Notes under the pieces: model-generated
Told to the model about the DNA's origin: nothing
The model's input: the letters and a program-made list of their open reading frames with translations, nothing else
Databases searched by the model: none
Made by a program: the position numbers and the translations under genes
DNA from: Zarea fungicola
Taxonomy: Eukaryota; Ascomycota; Sordariomycetes; Hypocreales; Cordycipitaceae
Reading direction: 5' to 3'
Assembly (NCBI GenBank): GCA_900169235.1
Contig: FWCC01000298.1
Coordinates: forward strand, 215,175 to 279,174
DNA length: 64,000 bases
Shown: positions 32,439-43,273 of the stretch, one piece after another
Numbering within the stretch: position 1 is the first letter of the stretch
Layout of the letters: every line of letters begins with the position of its first letter

Positions 32439-33420
32439 ATGGCGTCCGACGAGATTGTCTGGCAAATTATTAACCAGCAATTCTGTGCTTTCAAGTTAAA
32501 GTAAGCCTGCTACGAACCATAGAGCCAATCAAGGAAAGAAAGTCCTTTCTAATGAGCACAGAACCCCCAAGGAGCAAAACTTTTGCCGCAACGAATACAA
32601 TGTGACGGGCTTCTGCAACCGCCAGTCGTGCCCGCTGGCCAACTCGCGATACGCCACGGTCCGCCAGCACCCGACCAAGCAGACGCTGTACCTGTACATG
32701 AAGACGGTGGAGCGCGCGCACCTGCCGTCCAAGATGTGGGAGCGCATCAAGCTGTCCAACAACTACAACAAGGCGCTCGAGCAGATTGATGAGCGTCTCA
32801 TCTACTGGCCCAAATTCCTGCTGCACAAGTGCAAGCAGCGCCTGACCCGCCTGGCGCAGGTGCAGATTCGCATGCGCCGCATCGCCGCCGAGGAGGAGCG
32901 CCTGGGCGAGAAGCTGGTCCCCAAGATGGCGCCCAAGATCAAGCACAGGGAGCGGGCCCGCGAGCGCAAGGCCGAGGCGGCCGCCAAGCTGGAGCGCACG
33001 ATTGAACGCGAGCTGCTGGATCGCCTGCGCCAGGGCGCGTACGGCGAGCAGCCGCTCAACGTCAGCGAGGACATCTGGAAGAAGGTACTCAACGCCATGG
33101 AGCGCGAGGGTAACGGCGTCCGTGACGAGGACATGGATGACGGTATCGACTCTGATGATGAGGAGCAGGACGAGGAGCTCGATAGCGAGGCTGAGGATGG
33201 TGAGAAAGAGGTTGAGTACGTTTCGGATCTGGATGAGAGCGAGGAGGAGCTCGGCGATCTGCAGGATTGGCTCGAGAGCGAGGAGGAGGATGAGGAGGAT
33301 GAGGAGAGCGAGCAGGAAAAGGAGAAGGCTTCCAACAAGAGGAAGCGTATCCAGGCTACCAAGGTCCAGGCGAAGCGCCCTCGCCAGGAGAAGCTTACCG
33401 TCAACGATCTCGACTGGTAA
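32439..33420 (+). CDS. mak16: Mak16, 60S ribosome biogenesis protein
   Basis: Two exons (32439-32500 and 32562-33420, intron 61 bp) encode 306 residues. Exon 1 gives the invariant [19 protein letters not shown] start, and the junction reads [19 protein letters not shown], matching the family. An L28e-like N-terminal domain with the cysteines of [21 protein letters not shown] (likely metal-binding) is followed by the conserved Mak16 helical region ([17 protein letters not shown]). Then come a highly acidic Asp/Glu stretch of about 80 residues and a basic C-terminal tail (KRKR, KRPR) suited to nuclear or nucleolar import. The protein acts in the nucleolus in early 60S subunit assembly. A long open frame on the opposite strand is a composition shadow of the acidic region. 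Confidence 0.96.
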
Positions 33421-34339
33421 ATGGGAAGAATTTGAAGATGTACGTACCAAAGGGGGGGGGGGGACAGATGGTGTTCTTTTTTTTACCATATGCAGCCCTG
33501 TATATTCGTGCAAATTGAGAATGGATCGAGGAAGGTTGGAATGGAGAAAAAGTTAGCAAAGATGGCTTTGGCAACAGTGTCAAACTTTTAAATAGCATAG
33601 CGGTGTTACTGGCATGTATTGTATTTTGCAGATTTCTTGTCAATAATTTTCTTTATGGGAATAATTTCTAGATGGAAAGACGGAGGAAAAGTCGAGAAGT
33701 CAACGACAAATGTCAGCAATAGTACTATTCGCAGCTTCATATCATTATTATTATTGTTAGTTCTCATCATCATTTTTCACAAGTCGTTGCCTAATTTGGT
33801 ATGAATATGTAGGCGAGTAATCAAAATATCTAGCGACGTCATCAAGAGCAATTCACACTACAGTGGGCTGTCCTGGTTGTGGCATGCCTCCTGGGTCTCC
33901 CCCACCACGACGCTTCTAGTTAATGCTTCCGCGAGGCTGTTCCCACCGTGTGTCGCACCCTAACTTGAAACCTCCACCTACACCTACATTCTACCTCCAA
34001 CAAATCCAGCTTGCTTCCCGGTATTCCCCAACACACATCTCGCTGCTTGGTGTTAAATTTTGACAAGAGGAAATTGCATAATCAGCTCCGAGTTGCGTTT
34101 GGGATTCGGGACGGACAAGACCCCTCATCTCCTTTTCCCAAACAGATATACAGCTACGGCAAGGGAACAACGAACTTTGGGGTGACTGATGTGCTCATCC
34201 AATAACGACAAAACACCGCATTCACCGATACGTAACTAGACGCCAATCGTTCCAATCTATTCCGTCTTTTACTCTCTCTCAACCCGCACACCAACGCAAG
34301 ACACACGACACAGCTCACGAAGAGAAACAAAACGCAGGC
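33421..34339. other. Intergenic region, Mak16 to Mso1-like gene
   Basis: No gene seen. It contains a 12-base poly-G run at 33452-33463 just after the Mak16 stop, a T/A-rich 3' region with ATT repeats near 33745, and a CT- and CA-rich leader from about 34240 to the next ATG. Confidence 0.5.
33452..33463. repeat. Poly-G tract
   Basis: Twelve consecutive G, 32 bp after the Mak16 stop codon, presumably in its 3' UTR. Its length may be unreliable in short-read assembly. Confidence 0.8.
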
Positions 34340-35185
34340 ATGGCGTCCTGGTACTCCAACATCGTCACCAAGACGTCCTCCCAAATCTCCTCCCTCGCCT
34401 CCACCCTCCTCTCCAGCGAAGCCGATGGCGACACCGAAGACGACACCCACGTCTGCCGCGTCCTCCGCAACTACTACACCGAAAAGGGCCGGCCGCGACC
34501 CAACTGGCTGCCCGCCGACCCGAAGGCCGCCGCCCAGGCCCCGCAGACGCTCTACGCCCAATCCACGCAGGTCGGCTCGCGCTACGGCAACCTCACCAAC
34601 GGCGGCACGGGGCCGGGCGGTGTGCCGGGCGGCGGTGCTGCTGGTGGCGGGGGGGGCCTGAGTAGTCTATGGGATAACGGACCCAGTGCACAGCAGCAAC
34701 CGCAGCAACCGCAGCAACCGGCTATACCGCAGAGCTTGCGTGTGCCCAGAGGGCCAACCGGTGGTGGTGGTGGTGGCGGCGGCGGCGGCGGCGGCGGAAT
34801 GATGATGAATGGGAGGGAGGAGGTGGCGGCGCGACCGCTGCCGAGTCAGCGCTCGGGGAGCTATCAGAGCATGAGCAGCATTCAATCTGGTCCCGGGGGC
34901 AGCGGTGGTGGTGCGACGGCGCAAGATCGGTTGAAGCAGAGGTTTTTGGGCGGTGCGCGGTCGGCGAGTCCATCAGCCGGAAATCAGAACCCGTATGGTG
35001 CGCCGCCGCCGCAGCCGCCGCAATTCCCTGGACACTATGATGTCGGGCGCGGAGGCGGTGGGGGAGGAGGCGGAGGATATAGTAACAATGCAGGCAGCGG
35101 CTACGGCGGTGGTGATCCATATGGACGACAGGCTGGACAAGGACAAAGACAGGGCCTACCCAGTGGTCCGCGAGGGCATAGATGA
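34340..35185 (+). CDS. Mso1-like Sec1-binding protein with glycine-rich tail
   Basis: Single exon of 281 residues. The first 75 residues resemble the Sec1-binding region of Mso1: SWYSNIVTKTSSQISSL, then LLSSEADGDTEDDTH and the RVLRNYYTEKGRPRPNWL motif. In yeast Mso1 binds Sec1 and supports SNARE-driven fusion of secretory vesicles at sites of growth. After residue 80 the protein is low complexity: Gly runs encoded by GGT/GGC repeats, a Gln/Pro stretch, another Ser/Gly part, then a Gly/Tyr-rich end. The tail is probably disordered and may vary in length between strains. The ATG at 34340 begins the conserved segment directly. Recognition of the N-terminal domain is firm; function is transferred from yeast. 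Confidence 0.8.
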   Translation: MASWYSNIVTKTSSQISSLASTLLSSEADGDTEDDTHVCRVLRNYYTEKGRPRPNWLPADPKAAAQAPQTLYAQSTQVGSRYGNLTNGGTGPGGVPGGGAAGGGGGLSSLWDNGPSAQQQPQQPQQPAIPQSLRVPRGPTGGGGGGGGGGGGGMMMNGREEVAARPLPSQRSGSYQSMSSIQSGPGGSGGGATAQDRLKQRFLGGARSASPSAGNQNPYGAPPPQPPQFPGHYDVGRGGGGGGGGGYSNNAGSGYGGGDPYGRQAGQGQRQGLPSGPRGHR

Positions 35186-35644
35186 TGACAAATATGGTTC
35201 GAAGCTGACCATCTCTTTTTGCCTCTCTGTTTTGGCGGATTTTTATTTTATTTTGTTTTGTTTTATTCATATAGTTTCGTTCTTTTTTCTTGCTGAGGAT
35301 TTCATTTTGTCGGTCAGTGTTGGTCTACTGGAGCTTCAGTCTCAATAGTCTGGTCAATGGGCATGGGCGGTATACCCTGGACGCGCAAGTACATAGCGAA
35401 GGGAGTTATATAGTGTAATTAGCAATGCATATGAGGTGTGTTTTTTACAAAATCGGCAAATATTCTAGGTGAAATGCACCGTCATATCCTCGTGCATACA
35501 CGTAAATGTCATCGTGGATTAACACTATAAACTGCATAAGAGTATGTAAATGCAAAAATCAACCAGTTGACTTGATAAGTTGCCAAAAACGCCCGGCTCC
35601 CTAAACAACTAATAATAAAAGCAAACTAAATCAGTAGCAATCGA
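35186..35644. other. Convergent spacer, Mso1-like gene to Gyp7
   Basis: AT-rich DNA holding the 3' ends of two convergent genes. T-runs follow the Mso1-like stop. Nothing else is recognised. Confidence 0.5.
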
Positions 35645-38253
35645 TTATTTACCAGGCATACCGTCTCCTTTTTGAACAACAGTCGATCGCGGTAAGACTT
35701 GGAATTTCCTGCTCAACAGCTTGCGGAGCTCCGGCGTTATTACCCTGGCCATGGCCTGGGTATTCTTGTCCTTGGCTCCCGCTGTTGGCCTTGTCGACGA
35801 TGATGTCGACGGGCCCGTGGTGGCCGCATCTGACTTTGCCGGCGACGGCCGAGGCCCCGGAAAGTTTTCCTTCTTGTCAATGGCTTCCACTGCACGTTGA
35901 TATCTTCGGAACAAGGACTCGGCACGAATCATGGTGGCTTCGAGATCAATGCTTCCAGAGAGCTCATTGACTGGGATACATGTCAGTACAAAAATAGCGT
36001 TGGGATAGCAAGGGAGAATAAGAGCTAACGGCGAAGAACGTACTGTACTTGAGAACTTCGTCAAAGGCTTGTAAATGCTCCATGATGACCTCACGATGCT
36101 TCTCCAAAATGGCAAGCGCCACAAAAATATGAAACTCGGCACTCAAAAAGTCTGTCCACAGCCGCTCCCACAGACTTAGTATGTCCGCCCACGGAAACTC
36201 CCGCTTGTACCACACCAGTAGCATGCGGAAGAAGAAGAAGAAATTAGTGCTGTCTGCCTTTTGCAAATGATTCCACAGCTTCGGGTCCATAAACATGACG
36301 AGCTGGTCGAGGGCGAGCAGCTGCGCACGCATGCCGGACTGGTCGCGCAGGAAATTGCGCTCCATGCGGCCCATGAATTCCTTGAATGCCCAAAAGGCGA
36401 TTGCGTCGTCTTGGATGACAGCGTAGATGGGGGCGAGGAGGTCGGACATGCCCTGGACGTATCCAAGGTCCTTATTGTACTCGTTATACGTAAGGAGCAT
36501 CTCCTTGAGCTGCTCTAGATGCACGTTGGTGCCAACATCGGCAAATGGTGAGCTGGGGTCAGGGTGCGGTGTATCTTCACCAAAGAAGATGGCGACATGG
36601 CGATCTGTGCGATGAACATCTTTTTCTGTAAAATGGCTGTTAGCTGAATGTCTATTTGGTCGGCGTCATCATGATTCTCCTGCGTACCAATACGACCTCT
36701 TTGCTCCCTCCACCATTCACCTGTCTCGCCTTCGCCGCCGTGGCCGTCAAGTCTCTCCCACCAAGCAAGCTTCAGCTTGTAATATGCATCCCGCAACGAT
36801 GCGACCTGTGCCTTCCGTTCATCTTCTGTGCTGTACCACTCGTATACTCCCAAGAGGAAGAGCCAGGCTTCCTTGCGAACGCCGTCTTCGGGATCCAGGC
36901 CGCCGTGAAAAACGCGCTCCTTGACTTCGTCGACTGTCTTGACGAGTCTTCCGTTCTGGGGGTCAAAGAAAGTCTTCCACTCCGTCATGGTGACTGGCTT
37001 GCGGCGTTCCTCGAGCGACATGGTGCTGGCTGCATCGAGCAACTCAAATTCGCCTACATCCGTGTCCTCCAGCTCCAAGACATCCTTGACAGTGTACATT
37101 TTTTGCTTCTTGTCGCGCTCACTCTGCTCGGCAATGCCCATGGCCCATCGTGCGAGGTATATCCTTGCACTATCATACTCGTCTTGCAGATTTTGTACAT
37201 CGGTGTTCTTGAGAAGCTTCTTGACTTGAGGCGGCATGTTTGGGTTCTCAGCCAAGTCTTGCGCAGCCCGACGTGTAAATGTTGTGACTTGGCTAAACTT
37301 CTCCATGATGTTCCAACCTGTCTCCTTGACGAACTTGACAAACGGGTCCATCTCCGCGTCGCGACCGGCCGGCGCACCTTTTCCCTTGGTCACTGTGGTA
37401 GGGACTGTGCCAAACGCACTCAGATCCTCTTTGCTGGGTTCAATGAGATAGATGTTGGGCTCTGCAGCCGACTTTTCCATCGGAACATAGCGTCGTAGCC
37501 AGCGGAGCACCTCGTCTGCACCCCAAAACATCTTTCCGGCTTCGCTGAATGGATCAAACGTGTCCTTGGCCAGTTTCTTCTTTTGCAGGATTGTGCTCTG
37601 GCATTCGTTGTCGTGGAAGAACAAGGCCGGGAAGCTGTCGCCGGCTTTGGTGTTGATGATGATGGAGCCGTGCCACCACCCGACACTGGGCGGCCGCACC
37701 AGCAGCGAGAAGATGGCGCTCACGGGCACGGCAAAGGCATAGGCGCCAACGGAGCCGCTGTGGGATGTGACGGTAGGCGGAGGGGGCACGAGGTAGGATT
37801 GCCGCGGCGATGCGGCGCCGTCAGCGAGATCGACTTTGACGTATATGCTCGCCGAGTCGCCGAGAGAGGATTCGGGAATCCATGCGAGCAGGAGATCCGC
37901 GGCGGACGGGTTCGTCGTCGTGCTTGTGGATGCTGCAGCTGCATTTGTCGCAGGTTTTTGTTGGAGAAGCGCAATGTAGCCTGGGATATTGTCCTTTGAT
38001 GAGGGAGACGGGTGTACATAGACCTGGTGGTGGTGTGGTTGTTTGTTAGCCGTCGGCTTTCGTCGGCGAGTGTCGCTCATTAGCATACCTTGCTTTTAGA
38101 GAAGAGCAGCTTGACGCCCTTTCCTGTTTCTGTATGGGTGATTGTATCGTATGCGCCTTCGTCGTCGTCTGTGACAGCATAGAAGCTATTCGAGGGAGAT
38201 TCGGTGCGTCGTGGCAGGGTAGAGCCACCACCCCCAGTGGTGGGAAATGTCAT
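35645..38253 (-). CDS. gyp7: Gyp7-type Rab GTPase-activating protein (TBC domain)
   Basis: Minus-strand gene of four exons (38253-38089, 38023-36688, 36625-36044, 35970-35645; introns 65, 62 and 73 bp) encoding 802 residues. The N-terminal half is the Gyp7-specific lipid/Rab-binding region: a KGVKLLFSKSKVYVHPS start, and a domain near residues 130-215. The C-terminal half is a TBC domain whose two catalytic fingers are intact: arginine R506 in KDVHRTDR and glutamine Q558 in YVQGMSDLLAP. The arginine finger appears only after correct removal of intron 2; reading through gives an unrelated tail. Gyp7 stimulates GTP hydrolysis by Ypt7 (Rab7) on vacuoles and late endosomes. The final 100 residues are Ser/Thr/Pro-rich with a basic end. 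The start ATG is the first in frame, and the 38.3-41.2 kb spacer lies upstream of it. Confidence 0.95.
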
Positions 38254-41204
38254 TTTCGTTGTTGTTTGAGTGCAAGAGGAGAGAGGGGCGAGTATATGGG
38301 CCCGCGGCCAGTCTGTGTACTGGCGTCTGCAAAATCTGGAGCTTGATGGCCTAGATATTAAACGGCATGATCTGGGGACAAATTGCAGCCGTAAAGGGTG
38401 GCGGTTTATAAAAGCAAGGCTCGCATGTGAAGGCTCGGATTGCTTGGCTGGTTGAGGTCGGATGACGACGATGCACGATTGCGCCCCGCCACGCGATGCT
38501 CGCCTGGTGGAGGGGCAAAACGCTAGGGATCAAGTACAGGCTACCTCTGTGCAAGGCATGCCATTGGTGTGGCGGTCCGGTATACGCTACCACTCAGCCT
38601 TGTGGGCGTCGTCAGTGCCTTGCGAGGCAGAGGCAAAGACCACGCAAACATGTGCCCCGGGAGTGTTGAAGGAGGTTGGACAAGGCTGGTTTTGACAGGA
38701 TTGCATGTAATGCATGTTGTCTAGAAAATATAAAATACATTGTTGTGCTTTCCACTCTCTGATCAACACCTTACAGCCATACCCTACAGAAGAGCGGGAT
38801 ATGTAGCGAGTCTAACCTGTTGCTAGAATTGGTGTAGCGGAATGAGGCTCGTTACAGGATAGTGGGGGGTGGCAGGCTGGCAGTACATCTGGCGCAGGGT
38901 AAAACCAGAAAAACATTTTTACAAAAGTAAACAGGGTAGAGTCACCATCTCAAGTCATTATTACCTCACGCCATGTAGGCGATGGATTAGTGTGCGGCCT
39001 TTATCTCATCAAAGCCTTGACAGACCTTCAAAAGTCCCTGCAAAGGCGCTGAAAATGGCCCCACCAAGGAACTCGCTGGCCAGCAAGCTGTCTCAAAGGC
39101 TGGTAGTTTTAATTAACAGCGTCGATTAACAGCAGAAAAAACTGCATAAACAGCAAAAACAGAATACCTGTGACCAATACTGGGTTGGTACCACGTTCAT
39201 CCAAAGTCCAGTCCAATGTTCCTGCCCACCCATACCTCTCTCCAACAAGAACAAGATCACAGCTCACACCACACCAGGAAACAGCCACTCCAGACGGAGA
39301 CTTGTACAATACGCTGGGTGCCGAGTGCATGAAGTCGGCTGTATGTTAAGTAATATCATTCTTCATGCTACAAACATGCGACGTTATTTGAGACTCTATT
39401 CTCTGCGCTACAATATTTGCAGAAACAATTCTAAACGCCAGCGTCCTTCCTACTTACAATATGAGTGAGCCTGTCCAGTCTTGCAACACTTTACGCTTCG
39501 GTTTCAGACACGACGGAAATAGACAGATTGCCCAACAGAGTTGTATCAATGTTAATATAAGCCAACAATTACAGACGGTAAGAGATGCTTCACTCATTTT
39601 TTCTTCGTTATATGTTAAAACCCCCAATAATTAATTTAGTAGCATTGATTCTTCATGCATTCCAAGTCTTTCTGTCTTTTATCTGCTTAAACATTATACG
39701 CGCCAATTCTTCACATGCAACTCCACAGGTGTTTAGTGATGAGTTGGGTACTAACTTGGGCTGCGTCGGTTTATATAATTGCGGTGCTTCTTTTTTTGGA
39801 CAGAACATATTTGCATTGATGATTGTGTCTGCCTCATGTCTAGTCCTATACACTTGATACCCACCACATCCTGTAGGTTCTTTTAAGTTGTGCTGAGAAC
39901 AACAAGAAAAACGCTAGACAAGATGAAGGTACGCAGATCTCGTTTCATGAGAAAGAGCCATCTCGAGAACAAAAGCTATTCTATTGAAGCTGTTGAAGCT
40001 GTTGAAGAGGTGTGGGTGGGAACTTGGAAAGTTTGGAGAGGTGCAGGCAGCAGGCACAATGCGCCACTAGGTTACAGTCGCACGCAGAGAATTGCAGATC
40101 CGTGGGTTTTGCCTTGCCAAGCCTGATCATTTCTGCTCGCTTCGCGTGCCCCTGTCCTAGTAGTGTAACTAGTAGCCGCGCATTTTAAGTCTAAAAGCTC
40201 TGTCAAGATCTGCCGACCTCTATGTCGTCGGCTCGCTTGGCTGCCCCTGTTTCAGCGGCAATCCGCCACAGGGAGTCTAGGATGCCAGTAGCATGTCTGC
40301 CAAGACGAAATTCTACACCGCAAAGCAGCTACTCCTCCTACTAGTCAGGCACATTCTTGTCAACGGCATAAGGCAGAGTGGAAGTTTTCTTGAGTGGTTA
40401 CTAGCATATCTAGACTATCGATGTCAGGGACCTAAAAGGCATATATTGGATGCTAGGGATACCCGGCCACGGCTGGTTATTGCTTGATCTTTTTAGGGTC
40501 TCTGTAGTCGAGTGGTTACCTAGCACCCTCGTCCTTGCAATCGAGATCTGCTAATCTATCCCTAAACCATGGCAACTAGATTAACTTGAATACTACTGGC
40601 TAAAATCTATTACTTTATTTAAACGTTTAAACATATCTTTAGTATTGGCCCTCACATTCAAGCCCATATATATTGCTCTATTTATGCCATTCGTTCGGTA
40701 CCCTAACATCTGGCAATTCTTGCGTAAGTGGCTTGCGCTCGATCTATTTTCACTGCCTGTTTCTAATAATAACATATAGACCAACATTGTTGCCTAGTTG
40801 CCCATGGCTGCTTATGCATCCATGGTCATTATTTTTCTTACTCGCTAAGCCTTCGCATCTAACAGTTAGCACATAGCCTTAAGTAAAGCTTCCTACATCA
40901 AAATGTAACTTTCTAGGTATGCCTTGGGCATCTCGGTACCTTCAACCAACACATATGTGTCTACAATAGAGAAAGCTTACACACCTAACAGCCACAATCC
41001 TATACAATCCTCGGCTAGGGAAGATGTAGATATTTTGGGTAAGAGGAGCGAAAATCTTCCTTAGCTAGTAAGAAAGGTAAAGCTAGACGAGAGGAATAAA
41101 AATAGTTAAATAGCAAGTAAAGCTCGCCTTAATTTGCATTTTCTAGAAGCAAGATCAATCAACAAAGCTATACTCATATCAATAAAGCAAACTTCTATTC
41201 TGCA
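38254..41204. other. AT-rich accessory spacer, about 3 kb
   Basis: No intact gene. The first 500 bp are the Gyp7 promoter. Beyond that the DNA is AT-rich, stop-rich and poor in coding signal, with a tRNA-like relic at about 40495-40575. The last 100 bp lead into the secreted-protein gene. It looks like decayed repeat DNA, but no transposase, integrase or reverse transcriptase segment was found. Confidence 0.45.
40495..40575 (+). other. tRNA-like relic, possibly SINE-derived
   Basis: TAGTCGAGTGG at 40505-40515 fits the pol III A-box consensus TRGYNNARNNG exactly. About 20 bases on, CTCG and CGAG can pair around a loop containing TTGCAA. A weak, decayed B-box-like stretch (TCGA core) follows. 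AGGG near 40494 could pair with CCCT near 40561 as a shortened acceptor stem. The loop is too long and the T-arm is broken, so this is not a working tRNA. A mutated tRNA pseudogene or the head of a tRNA-derived SINE fits best. Confidence 0.35.
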
Positions 41205-42281
41205 ATGAAGCTTCTCTCTCTTCTAGCTCTCCTAGCCCCGGCTAGTTGCTCTATTCTCCCACGGGGTCCCCCTCAGGACGGTGTCTACTTCGTTCTACAC
41301 GCGCATAAAGAGTCTTTGGAGTCCTCTATTGAGATCTTCAATAAGGAGCACTCAGCCTTACTACTGCACTCCTGCTCATCCACTGTAACCTCTGGCCCGT
41401 TTAAAAAACATCATGTTAACTTTACAGTGGATGAGCATGGTGCTGGCTCGCTGGCAATTGGCTCTACGCAATATACTATCCATCATGACGCTACTATATC
41501 TGGCGGTATTGAGTGTAACCGTATTGTGAGTGGTCTCGAGACACTGGTTAGCTGTCTTGTTCCTCTCCCATATGATGTTCATCTTACTGCCAAGGGTAAT
41601 GTCAGTGTGAGCAATTGTTTTACTCAAGCGCCTGCACCAGTGGTGCTCCATCATGTGCGACACAGGCTCACAGCCAATCTATATAATCCCCTGCACCTGA
41701 ATAGGCAAGAAGAGAGACCAGCAGCTAGGAGCGTGTCGTTGGACCGCCGCCAGCAATGCATTGGAGCATGGAGATACACTGTGCCGGTGGGCGATGGTAA
41801 TCCTCATCAGAACCCCCTAAACATCCAACTAAGTGTATGTCCTATATTAACATCTTTATTTTTAAAGCTAATAAAAATATAGGAGGCAATGCAATGCGGC
41901 AAAGCTGCTTGCTCTGCTGGAGAGACCAACTCAAAGTCCTTTGATATCAGCTTTACCGCCTCGGCTACCTTATTCGAATGGCTAACTGCTGGATTTAGCG
42001 TGGGCAAGAGTATTTCTACTGGTAATAGCTATACTTGTACTGGAAATCCTGGTGACTACTTTGCTATCTGGAAGAGCCAGGCCCAAACGGCATATACTGT
42101 GCAAAATATGGAGAATGGTAATTGCGGCGCAGGGCCTAGACCGATTGGCAACCCCTTTATCCTTTGGTCACCAAACAAGGACAATCGTGGCGGATACTAC
42201 TACTGTGTCTATGGAGCGGACTTTGTTCGATCGAAGGGTGATAGATGGCTAGATACCACTGGCCGCGCTGGTGGTCCATAG
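41205..42281 (+). CDS. Secreted two-module preproprotein, family not recognised
   Basis: Two exons (41205-41834 and 41883-42281; intron only 48 bp) encode 342 residues. Residues 1-16 form a clear signal peptide (MKLLSLLALLAPASC). Module 1 (about 17-180) has four cysteines (57, 104, 117, 138), two N-glycosylation sites (NFT72, NVS132) and a His-rich beta-type pattern. An Arg-Arg pair at 181-182 offers a Kex2-type cleavage site. Module 2 (183-342) is 160 residues with six cysteines (185, 215, 220, 262, 291, 318), enough for three disulfides, and contains CTGNPGDYFAIWK and a WSPNKDNRGGYYYCVYG end. Its middle (SFDISFTASATLFEWLTAGF) alternates polar and hydrophobic residues. The protein is surely exported; what it does outside is unknown, with effector, antimicrobial or wall-associated roles possible. 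Codon choice (many CTA, GCT, TCT) differs from the GC-rich housekeeping neighbours, which suggests an accessory or acquired gene. Confidence 0.8.
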
Positions 42282-43273
42282 TTTTCACAGCAGTGTCAGA
42301 GCTGAAGAAGGGACTGTTGTGATTGCTGACTTGTTTGTCAAGCAACGTATCCATTGAAGCCTCATCAGTCAAAGCCGGGATACGAGAAGTCAGGTCATGA
42401 CGGCAGCTTTAGGTAGTCTTCCTGTTTGTTGTTTGCTTTTGCCTGCCTTTGAATCCCTCCCCTAGCTGTAGCTAGATTCTGAACATTATCAAGTCACATT
42501 TTGCATACCTGCTAAGAGAACCACTTCTCAGCCCGTACATCGTGATCCCTTGTGATCGTACCAATAGGAACAAAACATGATTGGCTGGGTAAAAGTTACC
42601 ATCTTTAACAGCGACGGAGCAATGTACGCCTATGTACCCGGCGTGAGTCAATTTGACCCTTTTCCCTACGTTATACAGATAAATTGGGCGGAAAATAACA
42701 GGTCGCGCACGAGGCACGCGTGGCGGACATGGGCCACCCAGGCGATCGGAGCCGAACTTTATGACCGCTTTCACTGTAATTTCTCTGTGAAGCGGCTGCT
42801 GCCTGCCACGCTGTGCATGCTAGCACATAGCCAACTATTATGGGATTGAAAGGGGACAAAAAGAAACTGGTACGCTTTAGTGAGCTAGAAGATCAATCCT
42901 AAGCACACATTTTATGTATAGAGCACCTACTGGTGGTAAATAATATACCATTATTCTACTCACATTGAATTGCAGGTTTTTTTTTTTCCTTTCGTGTCTG
43001 CGACTAGTTGCTGGTCTAATATGCGATGCTAATAAGCGGCTTCGTCCGGCGTTCCGGACCGGCACCGTTTTAAACCACCGAATCGGCCGCCCGTCTTGGT
43101 ATTTAGTTAGCCACAAACTCTCCGACTTTCGCTCGCGCTCTGTTCTGGCACCTGTGGCTATTAGTTTTTGCATCACTTGTGTTGAATCTGGGTACTCTAC
43201 CAGGGAGCCATATTCTGCAGCGGCATGAATCTCAGCTTCAACCAACGGCCGGATTGCGACAAACAAAGAAAAA
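42282..43273. other. Intergenic region, secreted protein to Ayr1-like gene
   Basis: About 1 kb without a convincing gene. A GTCCGG-CGTT-CCGGAC palindrome lies at 43044-43059 within a CGG/CCG-rich patch about 215 bp before the Ayr1-like start. A T-run is at 42977-42987. Confidence 0.45.
43044..43059. promoter_or_regulatory. CGG/CCG palindrome, possible regulator site
   Basis: Perfect 6-bp inverted repeat GTCCGG with a 4-base spacer and CCGGAC, followed at once by another CGG. CGG triplets in inverted or direct arrangement are typical targets of Zn(II)2Cys6 fungal regulators. It lies about 215 bp before the Ayr1-like ATG, a plausible promoter distance. Binding is inference only. Confidence 0.25.

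Noticed and set aside
32491..33513. Minus-strand open frame of 340 codons opposite Mak16
   Set aside because: It mirrors the acidic and Leu-rich codon pattern of Mak16; the low-complexity Leu/Val-rich translation is a typical shadow.
35740..35925. Open frames within the last Gyp7 exon in other frames
   Set aside because: Shadows of the Ser/Pro-rich C terminus of Gyp7.
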